Origin: Firmicutes bacterium UBA5499
GTDB taxonomy: Bacteria > Bacillota > DTU084
Assembly (NCBI GenBank): GCA_002426275.1
Contig: DIPB01000026.1
Span: 1-5,600 of the forward strand
Reading direction: 5' to 3'
DNA: 5,600 nucleotides
Shown here: positions 1-5,600 of the stretch, piece after piece
Layout: every line of letters starts with the position of its first letter
Position numbering within the stretch: position 1 is the first letter of the stretch
The notes under the pieces: model-generated
Seen by the model: only the letters and a program-made list of their open reading frames with translations
Databases searched by the model: none
Told to the model about the DNA's origin: nothing
Program-made: the position numbers and the translations under genes

Positions 1-104
1 GATTCCGCCTCGCGGCGGACACCCTTGCCCTTGACTATGCTCTTGGCACTATCGACCCGCACTCGGGACTCTCACACGTTAGACTGCGTCCATGCCGGGA
101 GCAC
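1..104 (-). mobile_element. Group II intron (probable class IIC), 5' end of domain I, continuing off the left edge
   Basis: Read on the minus strand from about 104, the sequence begins GTGCTCCCGGCATGGACGCA. It then carries GCAGTCTA, GTGAGAGTCCCGA, GCAAGGGTGTCCG and GGAATC in that order. From memory these match the 5' end of the Oceanobacillus iheyensis group IIC intron, which starts GUGUGCCCGGCAUGGGUGCA and keeps the same blocks. A perfect 5-bp stem (5-9 with 14-18, CCGCC/GGCGG in the RNA) closes a GCGA tetraloop. The O. iheyensis intron has a GCGA loop on a different stem sequence at the same place, so pairing is conserved while the bases differ. The intron starts just after a terminator hairpin, the known preference of class IIC introns. 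The 5' boundary is ambiguous because GTG is repeated (start at 104 or 107). The remaining RNA domains and any reverse transcriptase ORF lie outside the window. Two stems contain mismatches, so it may be a decayed copy. Confidence 0.82.
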
Positions 105-140
105 CACAAAACAGAGAGGACAGCCGACGGCTGTCCTCTC
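105..140 (-). terminator. Rho-independent terminator after the alpha-mannosidase gene
   Basis: A perfect 12-bp inverted repeat (114-125 with 129-140) has a 3-nt loop. It begins 10 nt after the mannosidase TAG. On the minus strand the stem is followed by TGTTTTGTG, an imperfect U tract, and then by the group II intron. It very probably ends the mannosidase transcript. It also looks like the target structure that the intron used for insertion. Confidence 0.88.
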
Positions 141-150
141 AAGCTACTGC

Positions 151-3100
151 CTATTTGAAAGTAACTGCGAAAGTCTGCACCTGATAAGGTGTATAAGCAA
201 ATCTCAGCTCATGATCCGCGTAATCCGCTTCTGAGACGGTCTCTTCCAAGAGGTTAACCTTCCGGGCCGAGGCCAGAGACTGAGCAAAGCGCAGGCTGCC
301 GTGGCCTCTGGCGCCTGAGCACTCATACAAACGAATGATCCACTCCTCTGTATCTTCGGCTTTTTTCACGGACTCAACGATGATGTTCTCCGATTCCACC
401 GCCAGGAAGCTTTCGGAGGCTTTCCAGCTGCCGTTGCCTTTGGCGGCCAGACTATAGCGCAGCGGTATATTCAATTCATAGCCGGCCTGGACCGTGCCGC
501 CGGAGTGAGCAGTGCCGCTATGGGGGTAAAGGCTGTACGTGAAGCTGTGCTTACCCTGATCAGCTTGAGGATCCGGCTCTGTGGCAGACTTAATCAGCGA
601 GAGCCGCAGCCAGTTATCTTTCACTTGGTGTCCGTATTTACAATCGTTGAGCAGGCTCACCCCCCAATTATGCTCGGAGAGATCGGCCCATTTGTGCCCA
701 CAGACTTCAAAGCGAGCGTAATCCCAGCTGGTGTTCCAATGAGTCGGCCGCTTGAGGCTGCCGAACTGAATTTCATACGTTGCCTCGCGGGCGCGGATCC
801 GCACAGGGAAGGCAGCCTTCAGGAGCAGATGATTTTGGCGCCAATCAACTTCGGTGCGGAAATCTATTCGCTTTTTGTTTTTATAAATCGTCAGGCGCTG
901 GACAATGACCGAATCGAGAAATTTCCATTCCAGCCGCAGCACGCCGCGCAGCGGCCCGCTCTCTTCCACTGTTGCGGCTATGAGGTTGTCAACCTCGTAA
1001 CGCTTTTGTACGTGGAAAATATCTATGTCCCAAGCGTCGTGATTGACGGGTTTATCTTCGTAAATTTCCAGAAGATTGCCGGTTCCAGCCAAAACTTCCT
1101 GAGCCAATGTTTTATCGAAAACCGAGGTGAGCTGCCCTTTTCTGTTCAATGTGAGCTTGAAAAAGTCATTTTCCAATACCTCGGAAGTCACCACAAGTCC
1201 AGAGGCGCTTTCGCTTTCTCCCTCTTGCCACAGGTAGGTATTATAGCCAAAGGACGGCGCCTGCGCCTGAACTAAAAGCTCCGAAGTTCCCACTTTCTGA
1301 GTTGGCAGAGGCGTCCCGTCTTGGGCCACTAGCCGCTTTCCGTCATACTCTTCTCGCCAAGGGATAGCAAGCAGATCCTCCCGCTGCCATCCCAGCGTGT
1401 TATAAACCACAAGCCCTGACTCAGGCAGGCTCAGCTGGGAAGCGACGGCGGCTAAAGCATGGGAGAGCGCGTCTTCTCCCCACGTTTCTATTTGCCGGTA
1501 TTGCTCCTGGCTATCCTGATAGACCTCCGCGATGGAGGAGCCGGGAAGAATATCGTGGAATTGGTTCAAGAGCACAAGCTGCCAATTCCGCAGGATTTCC
1601 GCCTGAGGATAAGCGCGCCCGGCTAGCTTTGCAACCACGGACCAAAATTCGACGTCCCGCAGCAAAAGCTCGCTGTGACGATTAGCGCGTTTATTGGCTG
1701 CCTGAGAAGTTAATGTTCCTCTGTGCAGTTCCAGATAGAGTTCATCGTCCCAGACCGGAAGTTGTTTGCCTCGTAATTTCTCGTGGAGCTGAGCGAAATA
1801 ATCTTCGGCCTTGCCCGTCCGGAACTGCGGCATGCCTGCGATATCCGCCAGCCTTCTGCCCACTTCCAGCATTTGTCTGGTTGGTCCCCCGCCTCCGTCG
1901 CCGTGACCGAAGCTGATGAGCAAAAAATCGTTGACGTCCTTTTGCCTGTATTGATCCCAGACTCCCTTGACTGTGCTCGGCTCAACTTCGCCGTTATAAG
2001 TGTAGAACGGCAAATTTTCCGAGGGAATAGGGGTAGTCACAAAATGAGTGAGAATTTCGCTGCCGTCGATTCCCCGCCACATAAACGTATCGTAGGGGAA
2101 ACGGTTGAATTGGTTCCAGCTGATTTTTGTGGTCATGAAGCTCTCCAGACCCGCCTGTTTCAAAAGCTGCGGCAAAGCTGCGTTATAACCGAACGCATCC
2201 GGCAGCCACAGGACCTTGTTCCTCATGCCAAACTCCCGCTGGAAGAAACGCATGCCATACAGCAGCTGTCTGGCTAAAGCTTCTCCGGAGCTGACATTGC
2301 AGTCCGCTTCCACCCACATGGCGCCTGTCGGTTCCCAGCGTCCTTCAGCCACTCGCGCTTTGATCTGTCTGTAAATGCCGGGAAAATGATCCTTGGTAAA
2401 CTGATAGAGCTGCGGCTGCGATTGGGTGAAGTAATACTCGGGATAATGCTCCATCAAGTTCAAGACCGTGGAGAAGGTGCGCGAACATTTTTGGACAGTA
2501 TGTTTGAGCTGCCATAGCCACGCCACGTCAATATGGGAATGGCCGGCTCCCACCACAATGGGGCTGCCCGCCGCCGCGGGCCAAGCTTTCAGACCGTCCC
2601 TCAGGACTGTCAGGGCGCTTTCCAGCGAGCTGTAAAATGCCTCCGACCCCGGCACCCGCCAATCGATGCGCAATTCCGCCTGCTCCAGAAGCTTCAGCAA
2701 ACCGACGTGCTCCGGACGATTGGGGTCTAGCTCCTTCACAACATTAAATACCGTCCACATGGTGTAATAGAAATCCTCAGCCACCGGATTGATCCTGCCC
2801 AGCCAGATGCCGTCGAAGCGATGCTGCTCCAGGCTCAAACCGGAAAAAGCTTTAATCGTGAACTCTATGTTCTCAGAGCGCAACCACTTGTCAGGCCAAA
2901 GCACTTCCCTGTGAAATTTATCAATTGCGCCCACAGGCTCCCCTGCAAAAAACAACAAAGCTTCCGGGCCTGAAAGATCCTCTTTCCTGTAACCGGAAAG
3001 CTCCACTAAAAGGGCGAGTTTGCCTGAGAAATCAGCGGGAATCTGGATTGAACCATGAAACCAAACCGTTTTATCTCTGCCGCCCCACCACAGTCCGCCT

Positions 3101-3228
3101 TGGGCTTTTGTCCTCTGACCGTTTTCGTCTTCAGACCACGTCACGTTGTCAATCGCCAGTTTTTTATCATATAAAAAATCACCTAGCTGCGCGATTCTCT
3201 TCTCCAGTTTGGGCAATGTCAAAAGCAC
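151..3228 (-). CDS. Cytosolic alpha-mannosidase, glycoside hydrolase family 38 (MAN2C1/Ams1 type)
   Basis: This 1025-residue retaining alpha-mannosidase would hydrolyse alpha-linked mannose from oligosaccharides or mannosides. It has no signal peptide or membrane segment, so it should act in the cytoplasm on imported substrate. An N-terminal beta-rich region (about 30-150) precedes the GH38 catalytic domain (about 223-450). Visible motifs are HSHIDVAWLW (His232 and Asp234, expected zinc ligands), GAMWVEADCN (303-311), WLPDAFGY (Asp344, expected nucleophile and zinc ligand), TTKISWNQFNRFPYDTF (366-382) and FGHGDGGGG (His442, expected fourth zinc ligand). The middle domain carries HRGTLTSQAANKRANR (502-517) and NQFHDILPGSS (555-565). 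A long beta-sandwich C-terminal region follows. The length fits the eukaryotic cytosolic/vacuolar subgroup and its bacterial relatives. The start is GTG at 3228, six nt after AGGGAGGA. An ATG two bases upstream is out of frame and stops after three codons. The gene is intact with all key residues. The exact linkage specificity cannot be read from sequence. Confidence 0.96.
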   Translation of the reverse strand: MLLTLPKLEKRIAQLGDFLYDKKLAIDNVTWSEDENGQRTKAQGGLWWGGRDKTVWFHGSIQIPADFSGKLALLVELSGYRKEDLSGPEALLFFAGEPVGAIDKFHREVLWPDKWLRSENIEFTIKAFSGLSLEQHRFDGIWLGRINPVAEDFYYTMWTVFNVVKELDPNRPEHVGLLKLLEQAELRIDWRVPGSEAFYSSLESALTVLRDGLKAWPAAAGSPIVVGAGHSHIDVAWLWQLKHTVQKCSRTFSTVLNLMEHYPEYYFTQSQPQLYQFTKDHFPGIYRQIKARVAEGRWEPTGAMWVEADCNVSSGEALARQLLYGMRFFQREFGMRNKVLWLPDAFGYNAALPQLLKQAGLESFMTTKISWNQFNRFPYDTFMWRGIDGSEILTHFVTTPIPSENLPFYTYNGEVEPSTVKGVWDQYRQKDVNDFLLISFGHGDGGGGPTRQMLEVGRRLADIAGMPQFRTGKAEDYFAQLHEKLRGKQLPVWDDELYLELHRGTLTSQAANKRANRHSELLLRDVEFWSVVAKLAGRAYPQAEILRNWQLVLLNQFHDILPGSSIAEVYQDSQEQYRQIETWGEDALSHALAAVASQLSLPESGLVVYNTLGWQREDLLAIPWREEYDGKRLVAQDGTPLPTQKVGTSELLVQAQAPSFGYNTYLWQEGESESASGLVVTSEVLENDFFKLTLNRKGQLTSVFDKTLAQEVLAGTGNLLEIYEDKPVNHDAWDIDIFHVQKRYEVDNLIAATVEESGPLRGVLRLEWKFLDSVIVQRLTIYKNKKRIDFRTEVDWRQNHLLLKAAFPVRIRAREATYEIQFGSLKRPTHWNTSWDYARFEVCGHKWADLSEHNWGVSLLNDCKYGHQVKDNWLRLSLIKSATEPDPQADQGKHSFTYSLYPHSGTAHSGGTVQAGYELNIPLRYSLAAKGNGSWKASESFLAVESENIIVESVKKAEDTEEWIIRLYECSGARGHGSLRFAQSLASARKVNLLEETVSEADYADHELRFAYTPYQVQTFAVTFK

Positions 3229-3230
3229 AT

Positions 3231-3316
3231 AAAGTCCTCCCTTGTTCGTCTCGTCTATTCATACCTTTTTTCGACAGAAAGGATCGAAATCCTTCTTCCC
3301 CAAATCAGCTTCTAAT
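3231..3316 (-). other. Leader between the regulator terminator and the mannosidase, with a small hairpin but no clear promoter
   Basis: I see no convincing -35/-10 pair here. The best -10-like hexamer is TATGAA (3263-3258), and it lacks a good -35 at 17 nt. The leader holds a 6-bp inverted repeat with a UUCG loop on the minus strand (3279-3284 with 3289-3294, AAGGAT/ATCCTT). An overlapping 6-bp inverted repeat (3269-3274 with 3284-3289) could not form at the same time. No copy of the operator found upstream of the oxidoreductase is present. How the mannosidase is transcribed is therefore unresolved: a weak or non-sigma-A promoter, or read-through of the upstream terminator. Confidence 0.4.
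3235..3243 (-). promoter_or_regulatory. Ribosome binding site that sets the mannosidase GTG start
   Basis: The minus strand reads AAGGGAGGA, a near-perfect anti-Shine-Dalgarno match, six nt before GTG at 3228. The same nine bases with the same spacing precede the GTG of the oxidoreductase gene, which supports both start choices. An ATG at 3230 lies four nt from this site but opens only a three-codon frame (M-C-F-stop) that overlaps the GTG. Confidence 0.85.
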
Positions 3317-3342
3317 AAAAAAAGGCTGCTCTCTCAGCAGCC
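3317..3342 (-). terminator. Rho-independent terminator overlapping the stop codon of the LacI-family gene
   Basis: On the minus strand GGCTGCT (3342-3336) pairs with AGCAGCC (3330-3324) across a 5-nt loop, followed by seven T residues (3323-3317). The stem begins inside the last codons of the regulator, and the TGA (3336-3334) falls at the stem-loop junction. It looks strong. It separates the oxidoreductase-regulator operon from the mannosidase gene. Confidence 0.92.
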
Positions 3343-4320
3343 AGAAGATTTTCTGACGACAAGTTCCGGTTTGTAGACTCGTGGCCAGCCCTCTTCCGCA
3401 GGCGCAGCCGGCAGTCCGGCCAAAAGACTTTCCGCAGCTTCCGCTCCCATGGTATACATGGGCTGCCGAATAGTGGAAAGCCCCAAAAGTTCCGCCATTT
3501 CGATATCATCATAACCTACCAGCGCCACATCCTCAGGCACACGGATCCCTTTGCCCTGGAAAAACTCCATAGCTCCGATGGCCTGCAGGTCGCTGGCGGC
3601 GAACACCGCCGTAGGTCTGTGTCCAGCCTCCCACAAGGCGGCCATAGCCTGCCAGCCACCCTGACGATCGAACTCCGTTTCCGCGATCAAGCTAGTCTCA
3701 GGCTGTATTCCCTCCTGAGCGAACGCCTGCTCAAAACCTTGCCTGCGCGCCCGGCTGGCATGATAACGCATGAGACCGTTGATAAATGCGATCTTCCTGT
3801 GCCCTAAAGAGAGCAAATGCTCAGTCGCCAAAAGAGCGCCGTAAGCGTTGTCCACCACCAGCGACGGCAACACGGGATTATAGCTGTCCACAAGGATCAC
3901 GGGTAATTTTCCCTTGATGAACCTGGCCGCATGCTGTTCGCGGATCCGCAGCGTGATCACGATCAGTCCGTCAACGCGCCTTTCCACTGGAATCCTGGCC
4001 AGATAAGTTTCCTTCTGTTCATGTTTTTGCACATTATACAAAAAGATCCCTTGATCCTCACGATGGGCCACGTCTTGAATCCCCCTGAGCACCTCGATGA
4101 AAAAGTGCTTAGTGAAGTAGGGGACCAGCACGCCGATGGCATTCATCCGGTTTGTGGCAAGACTTCTGGCCACCGCATGAGGCTGATAATCCAACTCTGC
4201 GATGGCCGCCAGCACTCGTTCTCTGGTCTTGGGACTCACATGGGGATTCCCGTTCAGAACCCGTGAGACCGTGCCCACGCCCACTTCAGCTTTTTTAGCT
4301 ACATCATAAATCGTGGCCAT
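3334..4320 (-). CDS. LacI/GalR-family transcriptional regulator
   Basis: This 328-residue protein is a probable sugar-responsive repressor. Its N-terminal helix-turn-helix (about 3-22, TIYDVAKKAEVGVGTVSRVL) has Val15, Gly16 and Arg20 at the positions equivalent to LacI Tyr17, Gln18 and Arg22. The hinge helix (about 48-57, HAVARSLATN) includes Leu54, equivalent to the leucine that inserts at a central CpG step. The periplasmic-binding-like effector domain covers about 61-320 and contains the typical GYDDIEMAELLGLSTIRQP segment. Length and layout are normal for the family. The ATG shares its A with the TGA of the oxidoreductase (TGATG), and AAGGAG lies 11 nt upstream inside that gene, so translational coupling is likely. 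An 18-bp operator with a central CG at the start of this operon makes autoregulation the simplest model. The effector is unknown. A mannose-containing sugar is a guess based on the neighbouring GH38 gene. Confidence 0.95.
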   Translation of the reverse strand: MATIYDVAKKAEVGVGTVSRVLNGNPHVSPKTRERVLAAIAELDYQPHAVARSLATNRMNAIGVLVPYFTKHFFIEVLRGIQDVAHREDQGIFLYNVQKHEQKETYLARIPVERRVDGLIVITLRIREQHAARFIKGKLPVILVDSYNPVLPSLVVDNAYGALLATEHLLSLGHRKIAFINGLMRYHASRARRQGFEQAFAQEGIQPETSLIAETEFDRQGGWQAMAALWEAGHRPTAVFAASDLQAIGAMEFFQGKGIRVPEDVALVGYDDIEMAELLGLSTIRQPMYTMGAEAAESLLAGLPAAPAEEGWPRVYKPELVVRKSSGC

Positions 4321-5375
4321 CAGGCCGGCAGCTCCTTATACCCGCCGGCTAGGAAACGCTGAAAATCAATCTTCTCATTGCTTCTGGACGAATGATACAT
4401 AGCCAGGACCATAGCCATGGCAGTCTTACCAGCTTCCCCATTTAAAAACGGCTCTTTCCCAGCCAGCAAATCCTGGTAGAAACAGCTGATTTGCCGCTGG
4501 TGGCTGAAGCCCCAATAGCGCTTGCCCACATCCTTGTCTGCAGTCTGCACAACAGTTGTGGTCTCATTGCCCACCGTTATTGTGGCCACGTCTCCATGGA
4601 TTTGCGCCAGACCCTTCTGACCGTAAACTTCCAGGAAAATCGGCGCGTCATAGGGATAGGCACAATTGGCATAAATAAATCCCACCGCTCCATTGGCGAA
4701 CTTCAATGTGCCTTCCGCCACGTCGTCCACGCTGATGTAATCGTGGGCGCGGGTGTAGTACTTGGCTTCGATCTGATCTATATCCCCCATGAACCATTGC
4801 ATCAAATCCATGGTATGAATGGCCTGATCAATGAGAACGCCGCCGCCTTCTTTATCCCAGGTGCCTTTCCAGTCGCTTCCTCTATAATAGTCATCCGAGC
4901 GATTCCAAGTGAGAAACAATCTGCTTCCCAACAGTTTCCCTAACCTGCCGTCTTCAATGGCGTCTTTAACCGCCACAGACGCATCATTATAGCGATTTTG
5001 AAAGATCACGCCCAGCTTCACTTGCGCTTTTTTGGCCTCGGCGATCATCTCGTCGGCGGCAGCCACGCTGATGGCCATAGGCTTCTCTGTCAGCACATGC
5101 TTTCCCGCCCGAACAGCGTTGATTGCGATTTCCGGGTGCAGATAATGCGGAGTACAGATTTCCACAGCGTCAATCTCCGGATCCGCCAAAGCTTCGTGAT
5201 AGTCCGTAAGTACCCTTGCGCGATTATTATATACCTTGCCGAAACGTTCTGCTCTCTCTGGCTTAACATCCACCACAGCCGCAAGGTTGGTCTGAGGCAA
5301 CGCACACAGCGCTTTCGCATGAACTTCTGCTACTCTCCCACATCCAATTAAGGCAACGTTCACTTGCGCTTTCAC
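4320..5375 (-). CDS. Gfo/Idh/MocA-family NAD(P)-dependent oxidoreductase
   Basis: This predicted cytosolic dehydrogenase has 351 residues from the GTG start, and probably acts on a sugar, sugar acid, inositol or glycoside. An N-terminal Rossmann fold binds the nucleotide through VALIGCGRVAEVHAKAL (about 7-23). The family motif TEKPMA is at 96-101; its lysine, Lys98, is usually catalytic. The C-terminal alpha/beta domain contains GGGVLIDQAIHTMDLMQW (177-194), where Asp183 and His187 match the conserved active-site residues. GTG at 5375 lies six nt after AGGGAGGA. A longer in-frame reading from TTG at 5423 would start upstream of the -10 hexamer, before the expected transcription start, and is rejected. 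It is the first gene of an operon with the LacI-type regulator, with a one-base stop/start overlap. The family is too diverse to assign a substrate. Some members oxidise glycosides at C3 to prepare them for cleavage, but nothing here shows that. Confidence 0.94.
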   Translation of the reverse strand: MKAQVNVALIGCGRVAEVHAKALCALPQTNLAAVVDVKPERAERFGKVYNNRARVLTDYHEALADPEIDAVEICTPHYLHPEIAINAVRAGKHVLTEKPMAISVAAADEMIAEAKKAQVKLGVIFQNRYNDASVAVKDAIEDGRLGKLLGSRLFLTWNRSDDYYRGSDWKGTWDKEGGGVLIDQAIHTMDLMQWFMGDIDQIEAKYYTRAHDYISVDDVAEGTLKFANGAVGFIYANCAYPYDAPIFLEVYGQKGLAQIHGDVATITVGNETTTVVQTADKDVGKRYWGFSHQRQISCFYQDLLAGKEPFLNGEAGKTAMAMVLAMYHSSRSNEKIDFQRFLAGGYKELPA

Positions 5376-5381
5376 GGCAAG

Positions 5382-5390
5382 TCCTCCCTT
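5382..5390 (-). promoter_or_regulatory. Ribosome binding site that sets the oxidoreductase GTG start
   Basis: AAGGGAGGA on the minus strand ends six nt before GTG at 5375. Sequence and spacing are identical to those upstream of the mannosidase gene. An in-frame ATG at 5393 overlaps the operator edge and has no comparable site upstream, so the GTG is preferred. Confidence 0.85.
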
Positions 5391-5392
5391 CA

Positions 5393-5410
5393 TTTGGAAC
5401 CGCTTCCAAA
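5393..5410 (-). promoter_or_regulatory. LacI-family operator (also fits the CcpA cre consensus)
   Basis: The 18-bp element TTTGGAAGCGGTTCCAAA (minus strand) has perfect 7-bp arms around a central CG, the usual design of LacI-family operators. It starts 3 bp downstream of the -10 box and so covers the expected transcription start, a repressing position. The regulator encoded two genes downstream has the hinge leucine expected for a CpG-centred site and is the likely ligand. The site also fits a relaxed cre consensus (WTGNAANCGNWNNCW), so CcpA is an alternative or additional binder. Confidence 0.82.
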
Positions 5411-5413
5411 AAC

Positions 5414-5442
5414 AGTATAACAAGGATTTCGCTTTCTGTCAA
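5414..5442 (-). promoter_or_regulatory. Sigma-A promoter of the oxidoreductase-regulator operon
   Basis: On the minus strand a perfect -35 TTGACA (5442-5437) and a -10 TATACT (5419-5414, one mismatch to TATAAT) are separated by exactly 17 nt. Transcription should begin near 5406-5408, inside the operator, leaving a 5' leader of about 30 nt. Such a strong core promoter fits a gene held off by a repressor. Confidence 0.92.
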
Positions 5443-5446
5443 CACG

Positions 5447-5490
5447 AATAAAACCCCGCAAAGTGGCACTTAACATCCATCCTGCGGGGT
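5447..5490 (-). terminator. Rho-independent terminator of the gene at the right edge
   Basis: ACCCCGCA and TGCGGGGT (5490-5483 with 5460-5453) form a perfect 8-bp GC-rich stem with a 22-nt loop. On the minus strand it is followed by TTTATT. It begins 27 nt after the stop codon of the upstream partial gene. It ends four nt before the -35 box of the next operon, so the two units are insulated but tightly packed. Confidence 0.8.
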
Positions 5491-5500
5491 GCTTGTTTTA

Positions 5501-5514
5501 AAGAGGACCCTCTT
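5501..5514. repeat. Short palindrome between the partial gene and its terminator
   Basis: AAGAGG (5501-5506) and CCTCTT (5509-5514) are perfect inverted arms around a 2-bp centre. The loop is too small for a stable RNA hairpin, so if the element means anything it would be a protein-binding site. It lies downstream of a stop codon and may be chance. Confidence 0.25.
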
Positions 5515-5517
5515 ATT

Positions 5518-5600
5518 TTATTTGTTCGCAGGTTCCCATTTGCAGCGTACGGGAGAAACGATCAAACCATCCGCTTTCAATTCTTTAAATGCCTTGTCTA
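5518..5600 (-). CDS. C-terminal end of an unidentified protein (5' end outside the window)
   Basis: The last 26 codons read DKAFKELKADGLIVSPVRCK followed by WEPANK, then TAA at 5520-5518. The other two minus-strand frames contain stop codons in this stretch. A terminator follows 27 nt after the stop, which supports a real gene end. The tail is too short to identify. A solute-binding protein of a sugar ABC transporter would suit the neighbourhood, and the KELKADG stretch is loosely like the tails of some such proteins, but that is a guess. It is a separate transcription unit from the oxidoreductase operon. Confidence 0.7.
   Translation of the reverse strand, partial: DKAFKELKADGLIVSPVRCKWEPANK

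Noticed and set aside
25..234. 69-codon plus-strand open frame at the left edge
   Set aside because: It runs through the antisense of the intron RNA, the terminator hairpin and the mannosidase C-terminus, so it is not a plausible gene.
505..1275. 256-codon open frame on the plus strand, opposite the mannosidase C-terminal half
   Set aside because: It lies wholly antisense to a clear GH38 gene with intact motifs. I recognise no domain or sensible composition in its translation.
1783..2277. 164-codon plus-strand open frame opposite the GH38 catalytic domain
   Set aside because: It is antisense to the most conserved part of the mannosidase, and codon constraint on the real gene explains the lack of stops.
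4491..4943. 150-codon plus-strand open frame opposite the dehydrogenase
   Set aside because: It is antisense to the Gfo/Idh/MocA coding region, with no recognisable family and no separate promoter or ribosome binding site seen.
5376..5423. Sixteen-residue N-terminal extension of the dehydrogenase from a TTG at 5423
   Set aside because: That start lies upstream of the -10 hexamer and would not be on the transcript. The extension also breaks the usual N-terminus just before the Rossmann strand.
5447..5490. The right-hand hairpin read as a bidirectional terminator
   Set aside because: On the plus strand it is followed by GCTTGTTTTA, a weak U tract, and no plus-strand gene is visible to need it. 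I call it only on the minus strand.
1..5600. CRISPR arrays, tRNA or rRNA genes, insertion-sequence terminal repeats, replication origin
   Set aside because: I saw no periodic direct repeats, no tRNA-like cloverleaf and no rRNA segments. Apart from the intron end, nothing looks mobile.

Overview
The window is a compact block of carbohydrate-use genes, all on the minus strand. It suggests a Bacillota (Firmicutes) genome. The signs are strong AGGGAGGA-type ribosome binding sites with GTG starts, a textbook sigma-A promoter, a LacI-type operator that also fits the CcpA cre consensus, short U-tailed terminators, and the 5' end of what looks like a group IIC intron, a class common in Bacillota. I cannot name a genus from the sequence alone.

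Layout in the direction of transcription (high to low coordinates): (1) the last 26 codons of an unidentified gene (5600-5518), followed by a terminator hairpin (5490-5447). (2) A near-ideal promoter (5442-5414) with an 18-bp operator at the expected transcription start (5410-5393). (3) A Gfo/Idh/MocA-family oxidoreductase (5375-4320, GTG start). (4) A LacI-family regulator (4320-3334) whose ATG overlaps the preceding TGA. (5) A strong terminator (3342-3317) that overlaps the regulator's stop codon. (6) A cytosolic GH38 alpha-mannosidase of the MAN2C1/Ams1 type (3228-151, GTG start), behind a leader of about 90 nt without a convincing promoter. (7) A perfect 12-bp terminator hairpin (140-114). 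(8) Starting 6-9 nt past that hairpin and running off the left edge, the 5' part of domain I of a group II intron resembling the IIC intron of Oceanobacillus iheyensis.

How the parts may work together (inference): the regulator probably senses a sugar or glycoside and controls its own operon through the operator upstream of the oxidoreductase. The oxidoreductase may oxidise or reduce a sugar or sugar derivative. The intracellular mannosidase would release mannose from imported alpha-mannosides or oligosaccharides. The gene at the right edge could be part of the uptake system, but too little of it is visible to tell.

The most noteworthy items are the intron end placed just after a terminator hairpin, the operator and promoter architecture, and the strong terminator between the regulator and the mannosidase. 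No wholly new system is evident. The locus is a recognisable but functionally uncharacterised catabolic cluster.
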